A stretch of 64,000 bases of DNA from Flavobacterium sp. N1736 (lineage in GTDB: Bacteria; Bacteroidota; Bacteroidia; Flavobacteriales; Flavobacteriaceae). The stretch spans positions 3,100,001-3,164,000 of the forward strand of contig NZ_CP109994.1 in assembly GCF_025947065.1 (NCBI RefSeq), given 5' to 3'. A program made the position numbers and the translations under genes. The notes under the pieces are model-generated. The model saw only the letters and a list, made by a program, of their open reading frames with translations, ran no database searches and had not been told where the DNA came from. Shown here piece by piece: positions 1 to 9,292 of the stretch. Positions within the stretch are counted from its first letter, which is position 1. The number at the start of each line of letters is the position of its first letter.

Positions 1-227
1 ATACTTACAATATCAAATTTGGAGAGAGTATCTATCGAAATATTGCTCACTATTTCACACTTATAATGTTCAGCAACTTTAGTTACAAGAATTTGATCAA
101 TATCAAAAATCGAAACAGTTGTTAATTCATTTAAGCACCAAGCCTTAACATGAGTTTGTATTTCGTTATTGTTAATGTCGTACTGAGCTCCAATATTACC
201 ACAACCAATAACCAAAACTTTATACAT
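1..227 (-). CDS. Gfo/Idh/MocA-family oxidoreductase, N-terminal part (runs off window)
   Basis: Only the first 75 codons are visible. The product opens with MYKVLVIGCGNIGAQYD, a Rossmann nucleotide-binding start (GCGNIG at residues 9-14) followed by an acidic end of beta-2 (SIFDIDQ), as in the Gfo/Idh/MocA NAD(P)-dependent sugar oxidoreductases. The ATG overlaps the end of pseF by 8 bp, so it is the next gene of the same operon. Members of this family recur in nonulosonic-acid loci, but the substrate cannot be told from this fragment. The C-terminal catalytic domain lies outside the window. Confidence 0.75.
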   Translation of the reverse strand, partial: MYKVLVIGCGNIGAQYDINNNEIQTHVKAWCLNELTTVSIFDIDQILVTKVAEHYKCEIVSNISIDTLSKFDIVS

Positions 228-933
228 TTGCTTTTCCTTTATTTTTTTCCAAAAGAAAAGAATATTTTATTTCGGCAACTTTCCAGTCTTCTTCGGTATC
301 GATATCCTGCACTTCTGACTCAGGCATTTCATATCCTACTGAATTATCAGAAAATAGCTTTTTGTTTTTCAGAAATAAATCAGTCTGTATAAAATAAAAC
401 TGTCCGCAATCATGATATGCTGGCGCCAAGTCTTGTGATCTTGTGCTTATATACTCTGGCCAATTCATCTTAATCAAGCCGTTTTCCATTTTTAAGGATC
501 TTAATATTGGAAAACCAAAACTTACAACTGGAACGACTGTTTCTGCATTCTTTTCAATTAGCATTTTATAAGCGTGTTGTAATTTAAAGTCTGTAACAAA
601 AGGAGCTGTAGGGTAAATACAACAAGCATAATCAAAATGTTGACCAGCTTTTTTATACATCTCTAACACCTCTGTAATTACCTCAGCAGTTGTAGCAAAA
701 TCATTAGAATTTTCATTAGATCTCATAAATGGTACTTTCGCTCCTAAAGAAAGTGCCAGCGTAGCAATTTCTTCATCATCCGTAGAAACCATTACTTCGG
801 TAAAACAACCAGCTTGTAATGCTGCGTCTATAGAATATTTGATGATAGGATTACCTAAGAAATTCTTGATATTTTTTCGTGGAATTCTTTTACTTCCTCC
901 ACGTGCGGTAATTATCGCAAGACAATTTTTCAT
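220..933 (-). CDS. pseF: Pseudaminic acid cytidylyltransferase
   Basis: This enzyme activates pseudaminic acid with CTP to CMP-pseudaminic acid, the last step of the pathway. The N-terminal CTP-binding signature ITARGGSKRIPRKN lies at residues 8-21, followed by a STDDEEIA segment and a DIDTEEDW motif near the C terminus, as in the NeuA/PseF/KdsB nucleotidyltransferase family. The 237-aa length fits PseF. Specificity for Pse rather than Neu5Ac is inferred from the adjacent complete pseB-C-G-H-I set. It starts 6 bp after pseI and overlaps the next gene. Confidence 0.92.
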   Translation of the reverse strand: MKNCLAIITARGGSKRIPRKNIKNFLGNPIIKYSIDAALQAGCFTEVMVSTDDEEIATLALSLGAKVPFMRSNENSNDFATTAEVITEVLEMYKKAGQHFDYACCIYPTAPFVTDFKLQHAYKMLIEKNAETVVPVVSFGFPILRSLKMENGLIKMNWPEYISTRSQDLAPAYHDCGQFYFIQTDLFLKNKKLFSDNSVGYEMPESEVQDIDTEEDWKVAEIKYSFLLEKNKGKANV

Positions 934-939
934 AAATAT

Positions 940-1992
940 TTATATTAAATCAAAAGATAATGCAGTACCTCTTTTTACGGCTTTAATTATTTTTTTTCCT
1001 ATTATTATGTCAAAATATTTAGGCTCGAGCCCTAATCCCGGTCTAATTATTCTAATATTTTCTTCAGTAAAAATATCTCCTTCTTTCATATCCTGAACAA
1101 TATAAATTGAACGTTTAAACATTTTACTTTTTTTCTCTACTTCCATTATCCCATAGTTAACTTTTCCAATAGACAGAAAAGCTCTCTCCGATTCTTCTAC
1201 CAACATTTTAAATTCAGCAGGCTCTAAAGAAAATGCAGAATCTACTCCTCCTTCGGATCTATCAATTGTAAAATGTTTTTCGATAACTCTTGCCCCTAAT
1301 GCAACGCTGCTTACTGCAACCCCTACTCCTAACGTGTGATCAGAAAGTCCAACATGACAGTCAAACAAATCGGCCATATGTGGGATAGTCTTGATATTTG
1401 TATTTTCTGGAGAAGCTGGATATGTACTAGTACACTTTAAAAGTACCAAATCTTCACAACCATTGTCTCTTAATGTTTTTACAGCAACTTCAATATCCGC
1501 TAAACTCGAAATTCCTGTTGACATAATTACAGGTTTTCCAGTTTTAGCAACTTTCCTTAATAAAGGAAGATGATTGTTTTCAAAGGAAGCTATTTTGTAA
1601 ACTTCGACACCCAATTCTTCTAAAAAATCAACAGAAGTATTATCAAATGGAGTACTAAAGCACATCATTCCCTTTTCTTTTGCTCTATCAAATAAAGCCT
1701 TATGCCACTCCCAAGGGGTATAAGCTTCTTGATACAATTCATAAAGATTTCTATCTTTCCATAATGAATTAGGATCTTTAATAGAAAATTCATCATGAGA
1801 TACATCTATGGTTAATGTATCAGCAGTGTATGTTTGTAATTTAATTGCATGCGCTCCTGTCGAAGCTGCTGCATCAATAATTTCAAGAGCTTTTTCTAAT
1901 GACTGATTATGATTACCACTCATTTCTGCAATTATGAAAGGTTTGTGATAATCACCAATTGTGATATCACCAATTTTAATATCTCTTCTCAT
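940..1992 (-). CDS. pseI: Pseudaminic acid synthase (NeuB family)
   Basis: PseI condenses 6-deoxy-AltdiNAc with phosphoenolpyruvate to form pseudaminic acid. The NeuB barrel begins with IIAEMSGNHN (residues 20-29); KLQTYTADTLT, HVGLSDHTLG and a metal/PEP-region EKHFTIDRSEGG follow in the usual order. The last 60 or so residues form a SAF (antifreeze-like) domain typical of sialic-acid synthases. The AEMSGNHNQ form, rather than AEIGxNHxG, favours PseI over NeuB or LegI. At 350 aa it is full length. The start overlaps pseH by 4 bp (ATGA). Confidence 0.94.
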   Translation of the reverse strand: MRRDIKIGDITIGDYHKPFIIAEMSGNHNQSLEKALEIIDAAASTGAHAIKLQTYTADTLTIDVSHDEFSIKDPNSLWKDRNLYELYQEAYTPWEWHKALFDRAKEKGMMCFSTPFDNTSVDFLEELGVEVYKIASFENNHLPLLRKVAKTGKPVIMSTGISSLADIEVAVKTLRDNGCEDLVLLKCTSTYPASPENTNIKTIPHMADLFDCHVGLSDHTLGVGVAVSSVALGARVIEKHFTIDRSEGGVDSAFSLEPAEFKMLVEESERAFLSIGKVNYGIMEVEKKSKMFKRSIYIVQDMKEGDIFTEENIRIIRPGLGLEPKYFDIIIGKKIIKAVKRGTALSFDLI

Positions 1993-2456
1993 TGTTTGTT
2001 TTTATATAAAATAAAACTCGGAATTTCTTTTATTATTTCTTCTTTTAAAAATTTATAACCTGCATTTGTAAAGCTTCTAAAAGACGATTTATTTATCTTA
2101 AAAATATAGGCTAATATTGTAAAAGTATAATTTTGAGACAAGAAATCTTCCGATGCTTTTTCGATCATTTCCTTTGCAAATCCTTTACCTCTAAATTCAG
2201 CATCTACCATTAATCCAATTATTGCTTTATTATTTTCGCTTTTACTAATTCTAACTTGTCCAATTGGTATATTAAATTCATTTAAAAAAACATAAAAATA
2301 ATTATCATCGTTTTTAACCTGATTACCAAACCATTTCACATGATCTTCATAAATAATCTTTTCTTTTTGATATGAATTATTCCGCACTAAAGTATCATTA
2401 GCCCAATTAAAAAATAATTCTACATCGTCAATATTTGCTTTTCTAAATTTTAACAT
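1989..2456 (-). CDS. pseH: UDP-4-amino-4,6-dideoxy-N-acetyl-beta-L-altrosamine N-acetyltransferase
   Basis: A 155-aa GNAT-fold protein. It has a small N-terminal alpha/beta half (FRKANIDDVELFFNWAND), a central strand ending IGLMVDAEFRGKGFAKEMIE (the acetyl-CoA loop, RGKGFA) and a C-terminal NAGYKFLKEE. PseH transfers acetyl from acetyl-CoA to the 4-amino group of the pathway intermediate. The assignment rests on the GNAT signature plus its position between pseG and pseI, which it overlaps by 7 and 4 bp. Sequence alone would only give GNAT. Confidence 0.88.
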   Translation of the reverse strand: MLKFRKANIDDVELFFNWANDTLVRNNSYQKEKIIYEDHVKWFGNQVKNDDNYFYVFLNEFNIPIGQVRISKSENNKAIIGLMVDAEFRGKGFAKEMIEKASEDFLSQNYTFTILAYIFKINKSSFRSFTNAGYKFLKEEIIKEIPSFILYKNKQ

Positions 2457-3478
2457 TTTTCAAGTTTTTTAAATTCATTTAAAATTCTTTCACCTGATTT
2501 TCCATCAGCAAATATTGACTGATTTTTAATTAAACTATTTATATAAGATAAATTGTTGATTTTATTTAATTTCAAAACAATATCACCTATACTAACTGAA
2601 TTAAAGTCCCCAACAGTCTCCGCATAATTCCCTTCTATTAATTGTTCATGAATTAATTTTTGGTTATCAGCTGTAATTCCAGTAAGTAAACCAGACTTAA
2701 CGCAACAAACTTCCAAAGAAATAGAACTTGCAGGACATATGCATATTTCTGCAGCTTCAATTAAGTCTATCATACGCTCAGCATTTATATTTGTATGATG
2801 AACAATATTTATTTGTGAATTCTTTGAAATAAATATCTTTAACTGATTATCCTGTATGTAAGCTGCACCTGTAACCACAATTACCTTTTTAATAAAATCT
2901 GCTTGAATACAACTCTGGATAACTTTAAGCGTTATATTAGTCGGATCAGCTCCTCCCATGCAAATAAAGGCAGTATCAACTTTTGAAATTTCCCTACTTC
3001 CTTTTGTTGCTATTTTCAAAAATTGTTCTCTAAGAATTAAATATTCAAATCCGCATAACACCTTTGTATTAGGACTTACATTATATCTATAAATTAAATT
3101 ACTATTGGCATGATTTATAACTAAGTCTGAACTAAAATAACCATGTGCAAAATCATCTATTTGGACAATTTTTTTGATTTGTTTTTTTATTGCACCTATA
3201 TATTCTTCATCAAATGTATAGCCATCAATAACAACTATATCATTTTTATTTAATGATTTTTCAAATTCTACTAATTCATTTGATTCTGATAAAGAAATAA
3301 TCTTTCCAAACTTTTGCAAAATCAGAATAACCTCTTTAGCTGGACGATAAATTACAAAAAAACACTCAAATTCATTTTTTAACATTTGAGCCAATGCAAT
3401 ACACCTTATAACGTGACCCAAACCTATCTTACTATTCCCATCTGCTCTAAATAATACCCTATTTTTTGTAGAACTCAT
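2450..3478 (-). CDS. pseG: UDP-2,4-diacetamido-2,4,6-trideoxy-beta-L-altropyranose hydrolase
   Basis: PseG removes UDP from the diacetylated altrose derivative, giving the free sugar used by PseI. The 342-aa protein has the GT-B-like organisation of this family. The N-terminal RADGNSKIGLGHVIRC carries the GLGHxxR motif, whose histidine (residue 22) matches the active-site histidine of characterised PseG enzymes. A C-terminal nucleotide-binding half includes ICMGGADP and an SISLEVCC segment. Its first 20 bp overlap the end of pseC and its last 7 bp overlap pseH, so translation is probably coupled. Confidence 0.92.
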   Translation of the reverse strand: MSSTKNRVLFRADGNSKIGLGHVIRCIALAQMLKNEFECFFVIYRPAKEVILILQKFGKIISLSESNELVEFEKSLNKNDIVVIDGYTFDEEYIGAIKKQIKKIVQIDDFAHGYFSSDLVINHANSNLIYRYNVSPNTKVLCGFEYLILREQFLKIATKGSREISKVDTAFICMGGADPTNITLKVIQSCIQADFIKKVIVVTGAAYIQDNQLKIFISKNSQINIVHHTNINAERMIDLIEAAEICICPASSISLEVCCVKSGLLTGITADNQKLIHEQLIEGNYAETVGDFNSVSIGDIVLKLNKINNLSYINSLIKNQSIFADGKSGERILNEFKKLEKC

Positions 3479-4658
3479 TAATTTTTTCTATTACAAAATT
3501 TTGTTCTTCAAATGTTAAAGTTGGAAACATTGGCAAACTAATACATCCCTTATAATATGCTTCTGCATTTGGCATATCTCCTTCTTTCCATCCAAATTGC
3601 TTATAATATGGCATCAAATGACATGGTATATAATGGATTTGAGCAAATATGTTATTCCCTCTTAGGTAATTATATAATCCTAAACGATCATCCACTTCAA
3701 TAATATAAAGATGATAAGCATGACCATCAACCATACCTGATTGTCCTTTCACAAAAGATTTATTTGAAAATGCTTTATTATAGATTGACGCTATTTCTTT
3801 TCTTTTTAATAATCCTTCATCAGCTCGGTCTAATTGACTTAAACCTAAAGCTGCTTGAAAATCAGTCAATCTATAATTAAAGCCTAAAGTTTGCATTTCC
3901 ATGTACCAAGCTGGATAAACATTCTCTTCGCTATCTGATCCATTTGCAAAATTTCTAGAATTAGTAAAATCAAGGTTATTTTTAGTAATTCCATGAGTTC
4001 GTAATTCTAAAAGCTTTTTATATAAACTTTCATCATTTGTTGTTATCATACCTCCTTCACCACAAGCGATATGTTTAACCGGATGAAAAGAAAAAATAGC
4101 TAAATCTGCAAACTTGCTATTACCACAATTTTGATACTCGTCATTAGAATCCCTGAAATATCCTCCGGGAGCATGACAAGCATCTTCAATAATCCACAAG
4201 CCATACTCATCAGCCAATTTTCTATATGCTTCTAAATCTACCGCTCTTCCAGCAAAGTCCACCGGAATAATTCCACTATATGCCCCTTCTGGTGAATCTT
4301 TTAATAACTTCTCAACTTTATGAATATCTAAAAGATAAGTTTCTGGGTCAATGTCTGAAAAGATAACTTCTCCTCCGCAATAACGAACACAATTAGCTGA
4401 AGCTGCAAAAGTAATTGGTGTTGTAATCACTTTGTCACCTTCTTTTACATCTAATGCAAGCGTACATAAATGTAATGCAGCAGTTCCATTTGAAACTGCA
4501 ACAGCATAATTACTTCCCACATAATTTGCGAAAGCCTTCTCAAACTCGATTATTTTTGGTCCCTGTGTCAAGTAATCAGATTGCAGTGCTGCTATTACGG
4601 CATTTATATCTTCCTCTGTAATGTTTTGACGACCATAAGGTATAAGTTTATCAATCAT
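3459..4658 (-). CDS. pseC: UDP-4-amino-4,6-dideoxy-N-acetyl-beta-L-altrosamine transaminase
   Basis: A PLP-dependent aminotransferase of the DegT/DnrJ/EryC1 family that aminates the 4-keto product of PseB. The Schiff-base lysine is K195 in SFHPVKHIACGEGG. The cofactor-contacting SNGTAALH (residues 56-63) and IIEDACHAPGG (around 156-166) are also present. The start IPYGRQNITEEDI is typical of PseC. At 399 aa it is full length. Its start directly abuts the pseB stop. Confidence 0.94.
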   Translation of the reverse strand: MIDKLIPYGRQNITEEDINAVIAALQSDYLTQGPKIIEFEKAFANYVGSNYAVAVSNGTAALHLCTLALDVKEGDKVITTPITFAASANCVRYCGGEVIFSDIDPETYLLDIHKVEKLLKDSPEGAYSGIIPVDFAGRAVDLEAYRKLADEYGLWIIEDACHAPGGYFRDSNDEYQNCGNSKFADLAIFSFHPVKHIACGEGGMITTNDESLYKKLLELRTHGITKNNLDFTNSRNFANGSDSEENVYPAWYMEMQTLGFNYRLTDFQAALGLSQLDRADEGLLKRKEIASIYNKAFSNKSFVKGQSGMVDGHAYHLYIIEVDDRLGLYNYLRGNNIFAQIHYIPCHLMPYYKQFGWKEGDMPNAEAYYKGCISLPMFPTLTFEEQNFVIEKINEFYKK

Positions 4659-5669
4659 TTATTCAAAATTTGAATCTACATGTTCTTTAATCAGTTCTCT
4701 TAAACTATCGACAGTTTCCCATTCAGTATTTGTGCCCGAGTTGTAAGTAAAACCTTTCTCAACTTTTCTAGCGTTAAAAGTAACTTTAAAATCATCCAAA
4801 TTAAAATTTGGAATAGAAGGCAGTATGGTATAATATCTCCCTAAATCGTATGTGTTATAAGAATCCGAAGATGTGATCATTTCTTCATGGATTTTTTCTC
4901 CAGGTCTTATCCCTACAATATCCAATTTACATTCAGGAGCAATTGCTTCTGCAACATCTGTAATATTGTAAGATGGTATTTTCGGAATAAAGATTTCTCC
5001 TCCCCATGCATTTTCAATTGCATGCATTACCATATCAACTCCTCCCTGCAATGATATATTAAAACGGGTCATTGCCGCATCAGTTATTGGCAATTTACCT
5101 TCCAACTTCTTTTTCATGAAAAAAGGAATTACTGATCCATTTGACCCCATTACATTACCATATCTAACAACTGAAAATTTAATTGGATTAGTGCCTTTAA
5201 TATTATTAGCAGCTACAAATAACTTATCTGAAGTTAATTTTGTAGCACCATATAAGTTAATTGGCGCACAAGCTTTATCTGTTGATAATGCAACAACATT
5301 ACTAACACTGGTTTGTAAAGCAGCATGTATAACATTTTGCGCACCTCCAACATTTGTCTTTATACATTCATCTGGATTATATTCTGCTAAATGTACATGC
5401 TTCATTGCCGCCGCATGAATAACAATATCAACACCTTGAAATGCCCGAATTAATCTTTTTTCATCCCTAACGTCTCCCAACAAAAACCGAATTTGAGGGA
5501 ATTGTTTTTCAGGAAATTCCTGAGCCATTTGAAACTGCTTTTGTTCATCTCTAGATAAAATGATAAGCTTTTTAATATTGGAATGGTTTTTAAAAATATG
5601 AGAAGTAAGTGCTTTCCCTAAAGAACCTGTTCCACCAGTTATTAAAATTGTTTTATTTATAAGATTCAT
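4659..5669 (-). CDS. pseB: UDP-N-acetylglucosamine 4,6-dehydratase (inverting)
   Basis: The first pathway enzyme converts UDP-GlcNAc to the 4-keto-6-deoxy-L-arabino sugar. It is an extended SDR of 336 aa with ITGGTGSLGKAL near the N terminus, the FlaA1/PseB hallmark HAAAMKHV, and STDKACAPINLYGATK, which holds the Asp-Lys pair and the Tyr of inverting dehydratases. This distinguishes it from the larger membrane-bound PglF/WbpM type. It begins the contiguous pse gene set, 59 bp after the Wzz-like gene, with no terminator seen between, so it probably shares the capsule operon transcript. Confidence 0.94.
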   Translation of the reverse strand: MNLINKTILITGGTGSLGKALTSHIFKNHSNIKKLIILSRDEQKQFQMAQEFPEKQFPQIRFLLGDVRDEKRLIRAFQGVDIVIHAAAMKHVHLAEYNPDECIKTNVGGAQNVIHAALQTSVSNVVALSTDKACAPINLYGATKLTSDKLFVAANNIKGTNPIKFSVVRYGNVMGSNGSVIPFFMKKKLEGKLPITDAAMTRFNISLQGGVDMVMHAIENAWGGEIFIPKIPSYNITDVAEAIAPECKLDIVGIRPGEKIHEEMITSSDSYNTYDLGRYYTILPSIPNFNLDDFKVTFNARKVEKGFTYNSGTNTEWETVDSLRELIKEHVDSNFE

Positions 5670-5728
5670 ATTTATATTATTTTCTGAAATATTATTTAAT
5701 TATAACTTTTTTACCAATCTCTACTAAT

Positions 5729-6793
5729 CTATATTTTTTTTATGATTCTTCTTATAACTAATACACAAACAATTAAAAATCCGGCAAAAAAACCACCTAC
5801 AATCAATCCTTTAAGTTTTCCAAATCTTTCTTTAGGCAGGGGCAAAATTGGCCTATCAATTATTTGAATCAAAGGAGTTTCTTTACGCAAAGTAACTTTA
5901 GCTAGTTCCGTCTGTTTGACCAACTCAGCTAATATTGTTGTATTAGCCTGGACATCGACTTGCCTTCTAGCTGATGGCGTACGACGAACATTCAGTGCTG
6001 GATTAAGATTAAAAGTATTATCATTTGCAACTGCTACTCCTGTTATAGCACTATTGAGCTCATTTCTGATAGAATCTACTTGGCGTTCCAAAATTGCCAT
6101 ATTTATTCTTGCTTTTTTACTTTTTGTATCAATATAAAAATCCGAAACTTGTTTAGCCAATGCTTCACAAAAATATTTTGCAAAAAGTTCATCTGTAGAA
6201 GAAACGTCAATATTGATAATTGAAACTTTTTTATCTTTCTGTGCAACAGTTAATCCTGACTTAGATAAATTATTGTACATCACTCCCAATATACTATCTT
6301 GTATTCGTGTAAATTTCTGACGATTATCATTTGGAAGAAATTTAATAGATGACAATTTTGGATCATCATTCCACTTTTCTCTCCACTCATTATTTTTAAT
6401 GTACATCTCTCCTAATGATATAATTTCCCCTTTTACATTAACAGGTGATAATAATGTTTTCTCTACCATTGATCTAGATTTGAACAACTCCATTAAATTA
6501 GAACCTGTAAAGACTCCGCCACCTCCGCCACCCAAATCTAATCCAAATGAGCTCGCTAGTCCTAATGCACCACCTAATCCACCTCCTCCTTTTTCATCTT
6601 CTAATGCAAATGATAAGGTTGCTGTATAAATTGGCTTTTTTATAAAAGAGTAGGTTAATCCTAAAGAAGCTCCAACTATTCCTGCTAAAACAATAATTTT
6701 CCATTTGGACTTTAAGTAAGAATACCACTCTTTAGCTTTAATTATTAATTCTTTTAACGATATTTCGTCATTTTCAATAAAGTTATTATCCAT
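5729..6793 (-). CDS. Wzz/Wzc-type polysaccharide co-polymerase without kinase domain
   Basis: An inner-membrane chain-length/co-polymerase protein. A cytoplasmic start precedes TM1 (about residues 34-52, IIVLAGIVGASLGLTYSFI). A Wzz domain (YTATLSFALEDE) and a long periplasmic alpha-helical region follow, with the pre-TM2 proline-rich IIDRPILPLPKERFGKLKG, TM2 near the C terminus and a short basic tail. There is no Walker box, so it is not a BY-kinase. A glycine-rich stretch sits at about residues 68-94. It directly follows the long SLBB exporter gene (8 bp gap), a usual pairing of outer-membrane export and co-polymerase. Confidence 0.88.
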   Translation of the reverse strand: MDNNFIENDEISLKELIIKAKEWYSYLKSKWKIIVLAGIVGASLGLTYSFIKKPIYTATLSFALEDEKGGGGLGGALGLASSFGLDLGGGGGGVFTGSNLMELFKSRSMVEKTLLSPVNVKGEIISLGEMYIKNNEWREKWNDDPKLSSIKFLPNDNRQKFTRIQDSILGVMYNNLSKSGLTVAQKDKKVSIINIDVSSTDELFAKYFCEALAKQVSDFYIDTKSKKARINMAILERQVDSIRNELNSAITGVAVANDNTFNLNPALNVRRTPSARRQVDVQANTTILAELVKQTELAKVTLRKETPLIQIIDRPILPLPKERFGKLKGLIVGGFFAGFLIVCVLVIRRIIKKI

Positions 6794-6801
6794 TAAGTAT
6801 T

Positions 6802-9237
6802 TTATTTAAAAGCTGTAACAATTAATAATGCCAAACTGGTTAATACACTTCCTATACTAACCCATTCACCAGTGCTCATTTTTTTAGTTTCTGGTTTTTC
6901 AGGAACTACGATTTGAGAATCAGGCGTTACTTTTGGATAAGATCTAAAGAATAAAAATGATTTTGTAACGTCTGCTTTTCCGTTAGGATATATAATATAT
7001 GCCTTTTTCTTCCATCCTTTATTATCTACACCTCCAACAGAATTTATATAATACTTAAATCCTTTTCCGCTTCTGTATGGAATTTCAGATGTCAGCAATA
7101 CATTTCCTGTAACTTTAACGCCTTCATTATAAATTGAAACTTCAATTTCATCACCAGGAAACAAAGTAACATTTGAATAATGATTTTTATCTTTTACAAT
7201 TTTCTCCCAATTAACCGGAATTGTAGCATACTTTAATTCTTCAGTTAATCTTTTAGTAAGCTTATCATTTAAGGTATCATTTTTAGACAAATTCAAATCA
7301 ATACTTTCTAATTTTTCTATTTGTTCTTGTTTGATTGGTCTTTTAATTTTCATTCCATCTAAATTTGCTATCGATGTTAATCCGCCCGCTCGCATCACAA
7401 CGTTGTAAACTGTTTCTTTTTTATTTGCTAAAACATATTTACCCGGATAACCAACAGCACCACTAACAATAACCATTTGAGGTTTTTCATATACTGCTAT
7501 CCTACGTATATTAATAACATCAAAAGGTTTTAAAATAAAATTCTTAACTTGTTCGTTATTATCAGCTGTAATTTCAAGTTCTATCAATTCAACACGTTTT
7601 GGGTCATCATCATCTATTGCATCAGATTTTACCATTCGAGCGATTTCTACTCTTTTTGAAGCAGATCCGGTTAGACCTCCAACTTGCACAACTAAATCAT
7701 TTAACGTCAAATTTTCAAAATATTCATATTCACCTGGATTTTTCACTTCTCCATCAATGGTAACTTTGTATTCTTCTCTAAAATCCAGAATAGAATATAC
7801 CGTTACAATATCTTCTCTTTTCAGCTCTATATCAGCATTTAAATCTCCTGATAATGCTGCTCCTAAATCAATATTCACAATTTCTGTGGTTAAATTGGTT
7901 TTTAAACGAATAATTCGAGCCCTTTTTGTATAAGCATCTTCTGTAAGCCCTTCTGCTCTAGTAATAAGGTCAGAAATTCGCATTCCTTCATTATAAGAGT
8001 AATAATCTGGTCTAAAAACTGCCCCATCGATTTTAATACGGTTTTCAAAGCGGTTTAATATTTTGGTTACTTTAAAAACATCCCCGGATTGTGGTACATA
8101 AGAATTATACTCACTCTCATTTATATCGTGAACTTTAAATTCTTTTCCAGTCTTTTGCGTCACATTTACTGATGCTGTATAAGCAAATTCATTAAATCCA
8201 GATGCAAAACTTAACAAATCAGAAAAAGTTTCTCCCTCTTTCATTTCAAAGATACCTGGTCTTTTTACTTCGCCATCTACTGTTACTCTTTGACTATAAG
8301 CGGGAATTCGAATTACATCATTATCCTTCAAACTAACATTATCAGATTGATCACCTTTAACTAAAAACTTATAAATATCAATATTTTTGTAAAGTTTGCT
8401 GTTTCGAATTAATTCAATATTTCTATAACTTCCATTTTTTCCTGGCCCACCTGCTAAATGCAATGCGTTATACACTGTAGCTAAAGATGAAATAGAATAA
8501 TTTCCCGGTTGTTTCCCACCAATAATAGTTACTTTAATCGTTCGGATTCGCCCTAAGCTTACACTAACTTGAGATTGCCCAGATCGAACTGTGCTATAAA
8601 CTTTTGCAATAGCAGCTTTTATTTTTTGAGTTGCTGCTTCAATCGTCATTCCTGAAACTGCAATTTGACCAACATAATCAATTGTAATTTTTCCCTCAAC
8701 ACTTACTGGTATACTTGCATTATATTCCTGGACTCCAAAAACACTAATTTGTAATTCGTCTCCAGGTCCTAGAATATAATTCATAGGAGTGGGTAATGTT
8801 AAATCTGGCTCAAAATTTAAAGTTGGATTATCAAATAATTCAGATCCAAAAATCAAGGCATTAGCAGAATCTTTAACCTTCTCATTTTTAATTTGTTCTT
8901 GTTTTCTTCCAAAATCAGAATTCTTATCTGTTGCTTTTGCTTTACTATCTTCGGAATCTATCTTTTTAGGCTGTTTTTTCTCAAATTGGGTAAGTCTGCT
9001 TCTTAGTTTATTAAACTCACTTTGACTCATACCTTTTGACAAAACCATCGATTCTACTTGATCAATTGTTGTATTATTGCTTTTTAATTGAGCACTAATT
9101 TTTGCTAAGTCATTGTTCGATAAATAATCTACTTGTAACGTACTTAAATCTTTTGATTTCAGTAAATCTTGAGCATTTCCGCTCAAAGACATTGATAAAA
9201 TAAAAAACAGAGTAAGAACGTATGTTATTTTTTTCAT
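6802..9237 (-). CDS. Multi-SLBB polysaccharide export outer-membrane protein (Wza-like)
   Basis: An 811-aa exported protein with a cleavable signal (residues 1-22, ending GNAQ) and no lipobox. After a charged linker comes the polysaccharide-export domain (YILGPGDELQISVFGVQEY), then repeated SLBB units recognisable by IIGGKQPGNYSI, VDGEVKRPGIFEM, IDGAVFRPDYYSY, IDGEVKNPGEYEY, VSGAVGYPGKYVL and VTGNVLLTSEIPY. It ends in a hydrophobic segment (VLTSLALLIVTAF). It is longer than E. coli Wza, as is common in Bacteroidota. It likely forms the outer-membrane export channel for the polysaccharide made by this operon. Confidence 0.9.
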   Translation of the reverse strand: MKKITYVLTLFFILSMSLSGNAQDLLKSKDLSTLQVDYLSNNDLAKISAQLKSNNTTIDQVESMVLSKGMSQSEFNKLRSRLTQFEKKQPKKIDSEDSKAKATDKNSDFGRKQEQIKNEKVKDSANALIFGSELFDNPTLNFEPDLTLPTPMNYILGPGDELQISVFGVQEYNASIPVSVEGKITIDYVGQIAVSGMTIEAATQKIKAAIAKVYSTVRSGQSQVSVSLGRIRTIKVTIIGGKQPGNYSISSLATVYNALHLAGGPGKNGSYRNIELIRNSKLYKNIDIYKFLVKGDQSDNVSLKDNDVIRIPAYSQRVTVDGEVKRPGIFEMKEGETFSDLLSFASGFNEFAYTASVNVTQKTGKEFKVHDINESEYNSYVPQSGDVFKVTKILNRFENRIKIDGAVFRPDYYSYNEGMRISDLITRAEGLTEDAYTKRARIIRLKTNLTTEIVNIDLGAALSGDLNADIELKREDIVTVYSILDFREEYKVTIDGEVKNPGEYEYFENLTLNDLVVQVGGLTGSASKRVEIARMVKSDAIDDDDPKRVELIELEITADNNEQVKNFILKPFDVINIRRIAVYEKPQMVIVSGAVGYPGKYVLANKKETVYNVVMRAGGLTSIANLDGMKIKRPIKQEQIEKLESIDLNLSKNDTLNDKLTKRLTEELKYATIPVNWEKIVKDKNHYSNVTLFPGDEIEVSIYNEGVKVTGNVLLTSEIPYRSGKGFKYYINSVGGVDNKGWKKKAYIIYPNGKADVTKSFLFFRSYPKVTPDSQIVVPEKPETKKMSTGEWVSIGSVLTSLALLIVTAFK

Positions 9238-9292
9238 GTTTGAATTATTATTTCTTTTCAGCCAGAGCTGATTTAAATATAAATTATTTTTA

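Noticed and set aside
5116..5418. Open frames on the plus strand opposite pseB, wzz, wza, ugd and wzc
   Set aside because: They lie entirely inside strongly supported genes on the other strand, lack recognisable domains and reflect the AT-rich third positions of the real frame.
6510..6600. Gly-rich stretch in the Wzz-like protein as a possible tandem repeat or collagen-like element
   Set aside because: The unit is irregular (GGGG, GLGG, LGGGGGG) with no conserved period, so it is low complexity rather than a structured repeat.
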